The notes: generated by a model from the letters alone, not told the origin. 25,039 bases of DNA from DATBMY01 sp036554605 (GCA_036554605.1 DATBMY010000512.1:1-25039), one strand, 5' to 3'; counted from the first letter of the stretch, positions 6,950-14,610 are shown. A program made the numbers and translations.

Positions 6950-8158
6950 ATGGACAGTCTCATAACCGCAAATATCAAGCAGCGCCCGCTGCGCACGGCG
7001 ATCAGCATAATCGGAGTCGCGCTTGGAGTGGTACTCGTCGTGTTGTTTGTGGGGCTTGCCCGCGGCACAATGAAGGACTCGGCCGAGCGGCAGTCGAACG
7101 TCGATGCCGAGCTGAGATTTACTACGAAAGGCAACGCCGCGTTTGCCGCCAACCCATTGATGCTGCCCGAGCGCTTTGCCGACGCCTTCCTTCACGGCAA
7201 GCCCGAAGAGCGAGATCCGGATACGGGCGAGATCAGCCCGGCCAAGCCGCCTATCCCCGGCGTCGTCGCCGCTACCCCGGTCGGCGAGTGGATGCAATCG
7301 AGCGTGGGCGGGCTCGGGTTCGAGCTTGTAGACGGTATTGAATACGATAGTTTCAGCCAGACGACGCAGATTAGGATCGTAGACGGCCGCCCGCTTGGCG
7401 ACGGCCACAAGCCCGAGAACCGGTTCGAGGCCATCGTCGACCGTTATTACGCCGATGTGAATACGGATGTTGATGGCAGGCCGGTCCAGGTCGGAAGCAA
7501 AATAAAGGTCTACGAGCGCCAGTTCGAAGTAGTCGGCATCTATGAGCCAAGCATGCTCGCGCGCGTTAAGATCCCGCTGCACACCCTTCAATGGCTTCTG
7601 AGCGGCGCGGAGAAGAGCACAGCGGTCGCCGAAAACTGCACCTTCGTTATGGTCAAATGCGAGCGGCCCGAAATGGCGGCTGAGGCGGCGGGCGCGATGC
7701 GCGAGCTGTACCCGAGCTTCCAGGTGATACCGACCAGCGAGATACCGGCCCTTTATTCGCAAAGCATCGGCGCCGTGGAAGTATTTCTTAATGTAGTAAT
7801 CGGTCTGGCGATCGTCATAAGCACGCTCGTCATACTGCTCGGGATGTACACGACAATCATCGAGCGCACGCGCGAGATCGGGATATTAAAGAGCCTCGGC
7901 GCGTCGAAGGGCTTCATTGTCATGTCGATTGAAAAAGAGGCCGCGCTGCTCTCCACGTTTGGCGTGCTGATCGGCTTCGCCATCTCGGTCGTCAGCAAGA
8001 TAATAATCGAAGCCAACACGCGATTGAAATTCGACCTGGACTGGAAATGGCTTTTGCTTGCGGCAGGAATCGGCCTGCTTGGAGGCATAGTAGGCGCGCT
8101 CTACCCGGCTGTGCGGGCTGCCAATCTCGATCCCATCGAAGCGATCAGTTACGAATAG
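6950..8158 (+). CDS. ABC transporter permease, MacB/LolC-LolE type
   Basis: A 402-residue permease with the four-helix MacB/LolCE layout: TM1 at about 15-38, a large periplasmic domain (about 40-270, MacB_PCD-like), then three C-terminal helices at about 277-300, 331-352 and 365-385. The cytoplasmic loop after TM2 contains ERTREIGILKSLGASKG (305-321), the FtsX-family coupling motif that contacts the ATPase. Proteins of this kind do not pump through a channel; they use ATP hydrolysis to drive extracytoplasmic work such as lipoprotein release. It is a single permease, so it would form a homodimer, unlike the LolC/LolE heterodimer of enterobacteria. It sits between a lipoprotein gene and its ATPase, 30 nt before the latter. 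Confidence 0.92.
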   Translation: MDSLITANIKQRPLRTAISIIGVALGVVLVVLFVGLARGTMKDSAERQSNVDAELRFTTKGNAAFAANPLMLPERFADAFLHGKPEERDPDTGEISPAKPPIPGVVAATPVGEWMQSSVGGLGFELVDGIEYDSFSQTTQIRIVDGRPLGDGHKPENRFEAIVDRYYADVNTDVDGRPVQVGSKIKVYERQFEVVGIYEPSMLARVKIPLHTLQWLLSGAEKSTAVAENCTFVMVKCERPEMAAEAAGAMRELYPSFQVIPTSEIPALYSQSIGAVEVFLNVVIGLAIVISTLVILLGMYTTIIERTREIGILKSLGASKGFIVMSIEKEAALLSTFGVLIGFAISVVSKIIIEANTRLKFDLDWKWLLLAAGIGLLGGIVGALYPAVRAANLDPIEAISYE

Positions 8159-8188
8159 CGGCGTCCATAGAAGTATGAGATTGAGTTA

Positions 8189-8893
8189 ATGAAGACAATT
8201 CTTGAGACAATCGATTTAAAGATGGTCTACCATGTGGGAAAGGTGGACGTGAACGCGCTCAGGGGCGTGACGGTACAGGTCAAGGAAGGCGAGTACGTGG
8301 CGATTATGGGGCCTTCCGGATGCGGCAAGTCGACCTTGCTGCACATCATAGGCGGAATGTTACAGCCTTCGTCCGGCCGCGTAATGATCGACGGCGAAGA
8401 CCTCACGCGAATGAGCGACGGCGAGCGAACAGATCTGCGCCGCCGCAAGATAGGCTTCGTTTTTCAGCGATTCAACCTCTTCCCGACCCTGAGCGCCGAA
8501 GGCAACCTGAAGCTTGCCGAGCGAATCCATTCGAGTGGCTCCAACGGCGGCGACGCCGCGCGCAGGCGGGAAGTGCTCAGCCTCCTGAGGCTCGAAGACA
8601 AGATGCATCACAAGCCGCTGGAACTTTCGGGCGGCGAGCAACAGCGCGTCGCCATCGCGCGGGCAATTATCAATAGCCCCGCGCTAGTTCTGGCCGACGA
8701 GCCGACCGGCAATCTCGACACGGAAAACTCCCAGGTAGTGCTCGATATGCTCGGCAGGCTTAACAAGAATATGGGGCAGACGATTATAATGATAACCCAC
8801 AACCCGGAGGCCGCCTCGCGAGCCGATCGCACTATAGAGATGCGCGACGGCCACGTGGTATCGCACGATCAGAGTGCAGGAGGTGTGGCGTGA
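8189..8893 (+). CDS. ABC transporter ATP-binding protein, LolD/MacB type
   Basis: A 234-residue ABC ATPase of the LolD/FtsE/MacB subfamily. All catalytic motifs are intact: Walker A GPSGCGKST (41-49), Q-loop VFQRFNLFPT (91-100), signature LSGGEQQ (146-152), Walker B LVLADEPTGNLD (167-178, catalytic Glu171) and switch histidine His204 in MITHNP. It would power the permease encoded immediately upstream. Its stop overlaps the next gene's GTG start (GTGA), showing tight coupling to the small membrane protein. Confidence 0.95.
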   Translation: MKTILETIDLKMVYHVGKVDVNALRGVTVQVKEGEYVAIMGPSGCGKSTLLHIIGGMLQPSSGRVMIDGEDLTRMSDGERTDLRRRKIGFVFQRFNLFPTLSAEGNLKLAERIHSSGSNGGDAARRREVLSLLRLEDKMHHKPLELSGGEQQRVAIARAIINSPALVLADEPTGNLDTENSQVVLDMLGRLNKNMGQTIIMITHNPEAASRADRTIEMRDGHVVSHDQSAGGVA

Positions 8894-9225
8894 AGATCGT
8901 CTTTTCTACTCTGAAGAAGGTGCTCTTCTGGTCTTACGAGCGCGGCTCGTGGCAGTACGACATAATGTGCGTGTTGATACTCGCCTTTATTTTCTTCGGC
9001 CCAAACAGGCTCTTTCACAGCCACCGCTCGGCCACGGCCGACTCGGCGGCACGCAAGCCTATCGTAGTCGCCGCGGGCGAGCTTGGCCAGACCGGCCCCG
9101 CGCCAGCCGAAGAAGCGTTGATAGAGTTTATGAAAAAGAAGTACCCTGATATAGAGATATCGCGGGTCGAAAGGGTGGAGAGCGCGACCGGCGAAACGAA
9201 ATATCTCGTGTGGGAGAAAGAATAA
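8890..9225 (+). CDS. Small single-helix membrane protein of the Lol-like cluster
   Basis: A 111-residue protein I do not recognise. It starts at a GTG that overlaps the ATPase stop and is preceded by a strong GGAGGT. Residues 1-23 are basic and aromatic; residues about 24-38 (DIMCVLILAFIFFG) form one transmembrane helix. The rest is a soluble tail with a PAPAEEALIEFMKKKYPDI segment and a short beta-prone end (VERVESATGETKYLVW). With a basic N-terminus the tail is predicted to be periplasmic. Its position between ATPase and LolA-like carrier suggests an accessory role for this transporter, possibly a link between permease and carrier. That is inference from position only. Confidence 0.82.
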   Translation: MKIVFSTLKKVLFWSYERGSWQYDIMCVLILAFIFFGPNRLFHSHRSATADSAARKPIVVAAGELGQTGPAPAEEALIEFMKKKYPDIEISRVERVESATGETKYLVWEKE

Positions 9226-9282
9226 GACCGGCGCGTGTTCATAAAGGCCGGACATAATAATGGATCGACAGGAGTTTTAAGG

Positions 9283-9960
9283 ATGAAGCTGAAAGCTATA
9301 TTAATAACCGCCAGCCTATTTTTGTTTGCGCTATCTTTTTCGGTCACGCCCGCCAGAGCCAACGGAAAACTCGACCAGATACTGGCTAATATGCAGCGCG
9401 AAGGGAGAACTATAAAGACTATATTCGCCAAGATGGTCCAGACACAGAGCCTTCCCGATATAGGAGGCAGCCAGACGTCAAGGGCGCAGCTCTTCTTCAA
9501 GCATTACGGGCCGGGTAACGATAAGGTCATGATAAAGTACCAGTCGCCCGTAGTTCAGACCATTTGGATACTGGGCGACGAGATCATTCTCTGGCAGCCG
9601 GGCATCAACCAGGCGATCATCACTTCGCGCAAAGCGCAGGCTTCCAAAAATAGCGAGATTTCATTTATCGCAACGCCCTACTCTTCAATACCCGAGCTGA
9701 AACGCCAGTTCAACATCGTCTACCTCGGCGATGAGGATGGGCGCGCGAAGCTGGAGCTTACGCCGAAGGGTAGATCGTCGCTTCAAAAGATGATCATGTG
9801 GGTCGACCAGACGACGTGGCTGCCGATGAGGTATCAGGTCACGGAATCGAACCGCAAGGTTACCACCTTCACTCTGAGCGATGTGCAGAAGAACGGCGTC
9901 CTTTCCGACAATAATTTCAAGGCCAACCTGCCGTCCGGCGCAAAGAAGATTCACAGGTAA
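9283..9960 (+). CDS. LolA-like outer-membrane lipoprotein carrier
   Basis: A 225-residue periplasmic protein resembling LolA / outer-membrane lipoprotein-sorting proteins, which shuttle lipidated cargo from an inner-membrane ABC complex to the outer membrane. The start at 9283 follows AGGAG (9270-9274) and yields a clean cleavable signal peptide ending near ARA at about residues 22-24. There is no lipobox, so it should be soluble. The N-terminal LDQILANMQREGRTIKT helix, the FAKMVQTQ strand, the long beta region with LFFKHYGPGNDKVMIKY, and the late WVDQTTWLPMRYQ block are LolA-like. As the last cluster gene it supplies the carrier expected beside a LolCDE/MacB-like transporter. Its cargo is unknown. 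Confidence 0.85.
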   Translation: MKLKAILITASLFLFALSFSVTPARANGKLDQILANMQREGRTIKTIFAKMVQTQSLPDIGGSQTSRAQLFFKHYGPGNDKVMIKYQSPVVQTIWILGDEIILWQPGINQAIITSRKAQASKNSEISFIATPYSSIPELKRQFNIVYLGDEDGRAKLELTPKGRSSLQKMIMWVDQTTWLPMRYQVTESNRKVTTFTLSDVQKNGVLSDNNFKANLPSGAKKIHR

Positions 9961-9988
9961 AGGCTTTCTCGTATTATCTATCGAATGA

Positions 9989-10024
9989 AAGGCTCTCGAA
10001 TAATCGGGAGCCTTCCGCTTTTTG
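9989..10024 (+). terminator. Strong intrinsic terminator ending the Lol-like cluster
   Basis: A 10-bp stem (AAGGCTCTCG/CGGGAGCCTT, one T-G pair) with loop AATAAT at 9989-10014 is followed by CCGC and a T-run. It ends the plus-strand cluster just before the convergent J-domain gene and may also serve that gene weakly from the other side. Confidence 0.85.
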
Positions 10025-10029
10025 ACGGG

Positions 10030-10617
10030 TCAGATCAGGTAAAGCGCCGCGATAATCGAGCCGAGCAGCGCGAGCGATACGGCCCAGAAAAGAGCCTCAG
10101 AGAGTATAGATGCCGCGCGCGAGCGTGTCGCCCGCGTGTTGCCGCGCTGTTTCACTTTCATTGCGGAGTGGGCCAGCAATACCGACGCGAAGAGCGAGCC
10201 GAGCGCCATAAACCTAAGCGGCCATAAAAAGAAGACCCATTGCGTTTCGACCAGAAAGAGCAAGAACAACCCTATAAAAAATGAGAATGCCGCCGCAATG
10301 AGCGGCCCGGCAAAATCCGGGTTAGCTACCGGTATATTCAGCGTGCCCGCCTTCGAGGCTGCCTCCGGGTCGAAGGCCGCTGACGACCCATAGGCCACGC
10401 GCTTTGGCGCGCGCCCTTCGTCGTAGGCCTTGCGCGCGTCGGGATCGCTCAACACGTCGCGCGCCTCGTTGAGCGACTTCATCGTCTCCTCGCTCCCGCC
10501 CGAATCCGGGTGATGCATTCGCGCCTTTGAGCGATAAGCCCGCTCAACCTCCCGCAAATCAGCTGTCTCGCTGATCCCGAGCACGGCATAGTAATCTTTC
10601 TCAGGATCGAATTTCAT
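10030..10617 (-). CDS. J-domain protein with C-terminal membrane segments
   Basis: A 195-residue DnaJ-domain protein. The start at 10617 follows GGAG by 5 nt and begins right before the J-domain; upstream in-frame ATGs lie within the likely promoter. Residues about 8-68 are the J-domain with the HPD tripeptide at 36-38 (RMHHPDSGG), which stimulates Hsp70 ATPase. There is no G/F region or zinc finger. The C-terminal half has about three hydrophobic segments: FAGPLIAAAFSFFIGLFLLF, FFLWPLRFMALGSLFASVLL, and ALFWAVSLALLGSIIAAL at the end. It is therefore a membrane-bound type III J-protein that may recruit DnaK to the membrane; the client is unknown. Converges with the Lol-like cluster. Confidence 0.85.
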   Translation of the reverse strand: MKFDPEKDYYAVLGISETADLREVERAYRSKARMHHPDSGGSEETMKSLNEARDVLSDPDARKAYDEGRAPKRVAYGSSAAFDPEAASKAGTLNIPVANPDFAGPLIAAAFSFFIGLFLLFLVETQWVFFLWPLRFMALGSLFASVLLAHSAMKVKQRGNTRATRSRAASILSEALFWAVSLALLGSIIAALYLI

Positions 10618-10633
10618 CGACGCTCCGGCCATC

Positions 10634-10639
10634 ATTATA
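10634..10639 (-). promoter_or_regulatory. Possible -10 element for the J-domain gene
   Basis: A perfect TATAAT on the minus strand lies 17 nt upstream of the chosen start and would give a leader of about 10 nt. No good -35 is visible at 16-18 nt, so this is tentative. Confidence 0.3.
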
Positions 10640-10669
10640 TCCACCGCGCTAAAAATCGAAAGCCCGCAC

Positions 10670-10700
10670 TTGCAGTGCTGGCGGACCTTTACGCTATACT
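10670..10700 (+). promoter_or_regulatory. Candidate promoter for the FAH-family gene
   Basis: TTGCAG (10670-10675) and TATACT (10695-10700) are separated by 19 nt, slightly longer than ideal. The predicted start near 10707 gives a leader of about 23 nt carrying the GAGGAG ribosome site. It lies back to back with the possible J-domain promoter. Confidence 0.4.
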
Positions 10701-10729
10701 CGCAGGTTCGTGACGGAGAGGAGATCAAG

Positions 10730-11620
10730 ATGAAACTGTTATCGATGAAGCTTGATGGCGAAGACCGCGCCGGCATCCTTATCGGTGATGAAGCGCTCGA
10801 CCTGAGGGCGGTCGATTCATCAATGGCAACCTGTAAGGATGCGCTCGATATTATACTTTTGGAGCCGGGCCGGTTAAACGCGCTCAGGTTGCATCAGCCG
10901 GATGAAGAGATGTTGAGTAAATATCGGCACGCGGGCGCGCTTCATCCCATCCGGAATGTCGCCCTGAATTCGCCGGTCCTTCATCCCGGTAAGATTCTGG
11001 CCGTCGGGCTGAATTATGCCGCGCACGCAAGCGAAGGCGGCAGGAAGCCTCCCGAGCGCCCGCTTATCTTTTCAAAGAATGTCACCGCGCTAATCGGACC
11101 GGGCGACCCAATCAGGTTGCCTCGTATAAGCGACAAGGTCGATTATGAGGCGGAGCTTGCCGTGGTTATCGGCAAGCAGGGGAGGTCGATCGCCTCAATT
11201 AATGCGTACGAGCACATCGCCGGCTACACGATAATGAATGACGTTACGGCGCGCGACCTTCAGAGAAGCGAGAGCCAGTGGGCGCGGGCGAAGGGGCTGG
11301 ACACGTTCGCTCCGTGCGGGCCGTGGCTTGTAACGGCGGATGAGATGACGGACCCGCACTCGCTCGACATAAGCCTGCGAGTTAACGGCGAGGCGAGGCA
11401 GCGGTCGAATACGAGCGACCTGATCTTCAAGATCCCATCCCTGATCGAATTCATATCCGAGGACCTGACGCTGCTGCCCGGCGACATTATTTCTACCGGG
11501 ACCCCTTCGGGCGTAGGCGCGTATATGACCCCGCCTGTTTTTTTGAAACAGGGAGATACTATCGAGATAACAATTGCCGGGATAGGCGTGCTGAGAAATA
11601 GAGTGGCCGGAAGCGATTGA
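10730..11620 (+). CDS. Fumarylacetoacetate hydrolase family protein
   Basis: A 296-residue enzyme of the FAH superfamily, metal-dependent hydrolases, decarboxylases or isomerases acting on small keto acids such as acylpyruvates. The start at 10730 follows GGAGAGGAG with 6-nt spacing. The N-terminal lid domain covers residues 1-80. The catalytic domain begins near LHPGKILAVGLNYAAHA (84-100, His99). Metal ligands Glu140 and Glu142 (VDYEAELAVVIG) and Asp171 (NDVTARD) are all present, as is the late TGTPSGVGAYMTPP block. Length and motifs fit the bacterial acylpyruvase/2-hydroxyhepta-diene-dioate isomerase branch, but the substrate cannot be read from sequence, and no pathway genes neighbour it. 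It converges with the next gene across 8 nt. Confidence 0.93.
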   Translation: MKLLSMKLDGEDRAGILIGDEALDLRAVDSSMATCKDALDIILLEPGRLNALRLHQPDEEMLSKYRHAGALHPIRNVALNSPVLHPGKILAVGLNYAAHASEGGRKPPERPLIFSKNVTALIGPGDPIRLPRISDKVDYEAELAVVIGKQGRSIASINAYEHIAGYTIMNDVTARDLQRSESQWARAKGLDTFAPCGPWLVTADEMTDPHSLDISLRVNGEARQRSNTSDLIFKIPSLIEFISEDLTLLPGDIISTGTPSGVGAYMTPPVFLKQGDTIEITIAGIGVLRNRVAGSD

Positions 11621-11628
11621 AGAGGCGG

Positions 11629-13413
11629 CTAGCGGCTTACGCTATATAATTGCCATTCGCCCAGCGACCTGCCGAACGAATGGATGCCCCGATCTTGAAA
11701 GGCAAATCCCGACCCGGCAACGAGGTCTTTGACGGTGCGCGAGACAAGGATTTCAGCCAGCATCGCCGTCGAAGCGACATTCGCGCTTATCTCGACGGCG
11801 ATCCCGCCAAGCCTGTTGCCGACGCGGTCGCATTCGCCCGTGTGGAGCCCCAGTCGAATCCGCACGCCAAGACGTTGCGCCGTGCCCTTTATTGCGCGAG
11901 CGCATCTTATCGCGCGAGCGGGGCCATCGAAAGTTGCCATGAAGCTCTCGCGATTTATCTCTACGATCTGGCCGCGGAACAGCTCTATCTCTTTCAAAAG
12001 GTGCGAGCGAAAGCGCTCGTAGAAATCAATTTGCCCGGCGGCGCTTTCGCCGCTCGCCATGATCCGGTCGCTGAAGTATGCGACGATCACCGTTGCCAGC
12101 ACGCGGTCCGGCGTATGTCGTTGGCGGTCGCCTGTCAGGAACTCTTCTATCTCGTCGATGATCGAGTCCTGGTCGCCCACAAAGGGCAGATGATCCTGGC
12201 CGGGCAGTTCTACAAACCTCGCGCCGGGAATCTGGCTGGCGACATAGCTGCCTTCTTCAACTTTCAGGCACCTGTCGTCGCTGCGATGTATGACAAGCGT
12301 CGGCACGCGCACCGAAGGCAGCACGTTGCGAATGTCGATCTCAGCGTTCATTTGCGTCAGCGCGAGCGCGGCGCCGGGGCTCGCGCCCATGCGCAAGTAA
12401 GCCGCCCACCACTCTCGGAACCTCGGATCGTGCGCCTTTGTAGGAGCCCGTTCTTCAATTCCCACGGGCGCGCCCCAGTGTTGTCTTATCTCCTCAAGAA
12501 ACCTCTCGCGTTCATCCGTCGTCGGCGCCCAGGGATAATCGGGCGCCCAGAGCCGTTTGGCATAAGTGCCGATCATTATTAAGGCGCTGGTCTTTTCGGG
12601 ATAGGTTGCGGCGAAGAGGGTGCACAGCGGCCCGCCCTCGGATACGCCGACCAGCGCGGCTTGCTCCGAGCCGACGGCGTTCATCACCGCGCGCACGTCG
12701 TCCATGCGCTGCTCAAGAGTGGGCAGCTCGTTTAACGGGACGGGGTCTGAAAGCCCCGTTCCCCGCTTATCGAAGAGGATCAAGCGGGAAAATGAGGCTA
12801 GCCGCGAAAGGAATCGCGCGAATAACGGCTCGCGCCAGAAGTAATCCAGATGCGAAACCCAACCCATCACAAAGACCATATCGAGCGGGCCATCGCCTAC
12901 TACCTGGTATGCGATGTTCACGTCGCCGCTGCGCGCATACCTGACCTTCGGCGGCCCAGTGGCTAGCTGGGAGAGCCGCGCCGGGTCGGCCCCGGTCGCG
13001 GAGGAAGCGTGAGCCGGGACTGCGTCGTCGTAATGATCGAGAGGGAAAGCGACGGGCTCTATGGTTGCGGCCGTCCCGATCGCTCCTATCTGTTTAACAT
13101 CGGCCGCAAAGCGATACCCCCTTCGCGGTACTGTTTCGATATAGTGTCTGCCGTCGGGTTGCTCACCCAGCGTTTTTCTCAGTATAGAGATATTGACGGC
13201 GAGGTTTGCTTCCTGCACGAAAGTGTCAGGCCAGATCATCGCCATAAGCTCGTCTTTACCGAGCACCCGGCCGCTGTTTTCAACAAAGGCGACGAGCAAA
13301 TCAAAGGCTTTTGGAGTGAGCGTGATGCTTTGCTCGCCCTTCTGTAGCAGCCTCGCGGATATAGATAGGCGATAAGGGCCGAACTCGTAGGTGCGTATTG
13401 ATTGAGCAGACAT
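11629..13413 (-). CDS. Winged-helix DNA-binding / alpha-beta hydrolase / degenerate class III cyclase fusion protein
   Basis: A 594-residue cytoplasmic three-part protein. Residues about 8-105 are an OmpR/PhoB/CadC-type winged helix (TLTPKAFDLLVAF, then NISILRKTLGEQPDGRHYIETVPRRGYRF). Residues about 106-155 form an Ala-rich linker. Residues about 157-428 are an alpha/beta hydrolase with nucleophile Ser258 (GVSEGG), acid Asp379 or Asp380 (HRSDD) and His408 (GQDHLPF). Residues about 436-594 resemble a class III nucleotidyl cyclase: Asp449 aligns with the first metal Asp, but GDG is replaced by Arg488-Glu489-Ser490, the substrate lysine position is Glu485, and the transition-state Arg position is Asn545. 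Cyclase activity is therefore doubtful. Hydrolase-cyclase fusions are known (mycobacterial Rv1900c); the added DNA-binding domain suggests a ligand-responsive one-component regulator. No membrane segment is visible. Divergent from the methyltransferase gene. Confidence 0.9.
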   Translation of the reverse strand: MSAQSIRTYEFGPYRLSISARLLQKGEQSITLTPKAFDLLVAFVENSGRVLGKDELMAMIWPDTFVQEANLAVNISILRKTLGEQPDGRHYIETVPRRGYRFAADVKQIGAIGTAATIEPVAFPLDHYDDAVPAHASSATGADPARLSQLATGPPKVRYARSGDVNIAYQVVGDGPLDMVFVMGWVSHLDYFWREPLFARFLSRLASFSRLILFDKRGTGLSDPVPLNELPTLEQRMDDVRAVMNAVGSEQAALVGVSEGGPLCTLFAATYPEKTSALIMIGTYAKRLWAPDYPWAPTTDERERFLEEIRQHWGAPVGIEERAPTKAHDPRFREWWAAYLRMGASPGAALALTQMNAEIDIRNVLPSVRVPTLVIHRSDDRCLKVEEGSYVASQIPGARFVELPGQDHLPFVGDQDSIIDEIEEFLTGDRQRHTPDRVLATVIVAYFSDRIMASGESAAGQIDFYERFRSHLLKEIELFRGQIVEINRESFMATFDGPARAIRCARAIKGTAQRLGVRIRLGLHTGECDRVGNRLGGIAVEISANVASTAMLAEILVSRTVKDLVAGSGFAFQDRGIHSFGRSLGEWQLYSVSR

Positions 13414-13425
13414 CAGGTAAGAAAT

Positions 13426-13431
13426 TTTATA
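13426..13431 (-). promoter_or_regulatory. Possible -10 element giving a very short leader
   Basis: TATAAA on the minus strand ends 12 nt upstream of the fusion gene's ATG at 13413, predicting a leader of only about 6 nt. No Shine-Dalgarno sequence precedes the ATG. The -35 region is poor, so this is tentative. Confidence 0.3.
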
Positions 13432-13527
13432 CTTCTTTTATTTCGCCTTAAAGATTTAAATGGGGCTCCTCCATTAGCATTTTCCGCGTGACATTATGAA
13501 GCGACCATATAGGATAGGAGAAAAAGA

Positions 13528-14610
13528 ATGAGCACATCTACTAAAGAGTTATTTGATACGCTGAAATCAGAAGAATTTGCCGGGCGAATGCTCGAAATAT
13601 TAAACGGCGGCGCGCTCGGGCTGATGATAAGCATAGGCCACCGGACCGGTCTCTTCGACACGCTGGCCAAACTGCCGCCCTCGACCCCGGAGCGGATTGC
13701 TGACGCGGCGGGGCTAAACGAGCGGTACGTGCGAGAGTGGCTGGATGCCCTGGTGACCGGCAACATAATTGAATATGATCCGGCGAAACGCAGTTATTTC
13801 TTGCCCCAGGAGCACGCGGCATTGCTCACGAGGACCTCGACTCAGGGTAACATGGCGGCGACCCTCCAGTTCATGTCGGTGCTCGGGTCGGTCGAAGACA
13901 AGATCGTCGAATGCTTTTACAACGGCGGAGGCGTGCCCTACAGCGCATTTCCTCGCTTCCAGGAGGTGATGGCCGAAGAGAGCAATCAGACGGTTGCGGC
14001 GGCGTTGATAGATTCTATACTGCCGCTTGCGCCGGGGCTCATCGAAGCTTTGGAGCGGGGGATACAGGTGCTCGACATAGGTTGCGGCAGAGGACACGCA
14101 ATCAACCTCATGGCCCGGGCATTTCCAAAGAGCCAGTTCACCGGCTACGACCTCTCCGACGAGGGGATAATAGCCGCGCGCGCTGAAGCCAAGGCAAACG
14201 GTCTTTCAAACGTGAGATTCGACATACGCGACGTCTCGACGCTTGCGGATGTGGATCGTTTTGGACTGATTACGGCCTTCGATGCGATACACGATCAGGC
14301 GAAACCGGCCAGGGTGCTTGAAGAGGTTGCAAGGGCTTTGCGCTCGGACGGGGTCTTTCTGATGCAGGACATCACGGGGTCGAGCCACGTTCATAACAAC
14401 ATCGGCCACCCGCTTGCGCCGTTCCTCTACACAATTTCTTGCTTGCACTGCATGACGGTTTCGCTTGCGCAGAACGGCGAGGGACTCGGTACGATGTGGG
14501 GAGAAGAGAAGGCGTGCGAGATGCTCGGCGCGGCCGGCTTCCGCAACGTCGAAATCAAGCGTCTGCCTCACGACATAATGAACAATTTCTACATCGCGAC
14601 TAAAGAATAG
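13528..14610 (+). CDS. SAM-dependent methyltransferase with N-terminal winged-helix domain
   Basis: A 360-residue class I methyltransferase. Residues about 15-105 form an N-terminal winged-helix/dimerisation domain (GHRTGLFDTLAKLPPSTPERIADAAGLNERYVREWLDAL, split here only by position, 37-75). Motif I, VLDIGCGRGH (181-190), binds S-adenosylmethionine; TGYDLS shortly after supplies the acidic residue for the ribose. The layout resembles O-methyltransferase-like proteins such as mycobacterial Rv2258c. The start at 13528 follows AGGATAGGAG. The acceptor substrate is unknown. It is transcribed divergently from the winged-helix/hydrolase/cyclase gene, which makes it a plausible target of that regulator. 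A good hairpin follows its stop. Confidence 0.9.
   Translation: MSTSTKELFDTLKSEEFAGRMLEILNGGALGLMISIGHRTGLFDTLAKLPPSTPERIADAAGLNERYVREWLDALVTGNIIEYDPAKRSYFLPQEHAALLTRTSTQGNMAATLQFMSVLGSVEDKIVECFYNGGGVPYSAFPRFQEVMAEESNQTVAAALIDSILPLAPGLIEALERGIQVLDIGCGRGHAINLMARAFPKSQFTGYDLSDEGIIAARAEAKANGLSNVRFDIRDVSTLADVDRFGLITAFDAIHDQAKPARVLEEVARALRSDGVFLMQDITGSSHVHNNIGHPLAPFLYTISCLHCMTVSLAQNGEGLGTMWGEEKACEMLGAAGFRNVEIKRLPHDIMNNFYIATKE

Noticed and set aside
6791..7762. 323-codon minus-strand ORF opposite the lipoprotein and permease genes
   Set aside because: It spans the junction of two well-supported plus-strand genes and shows shadow-like composition.
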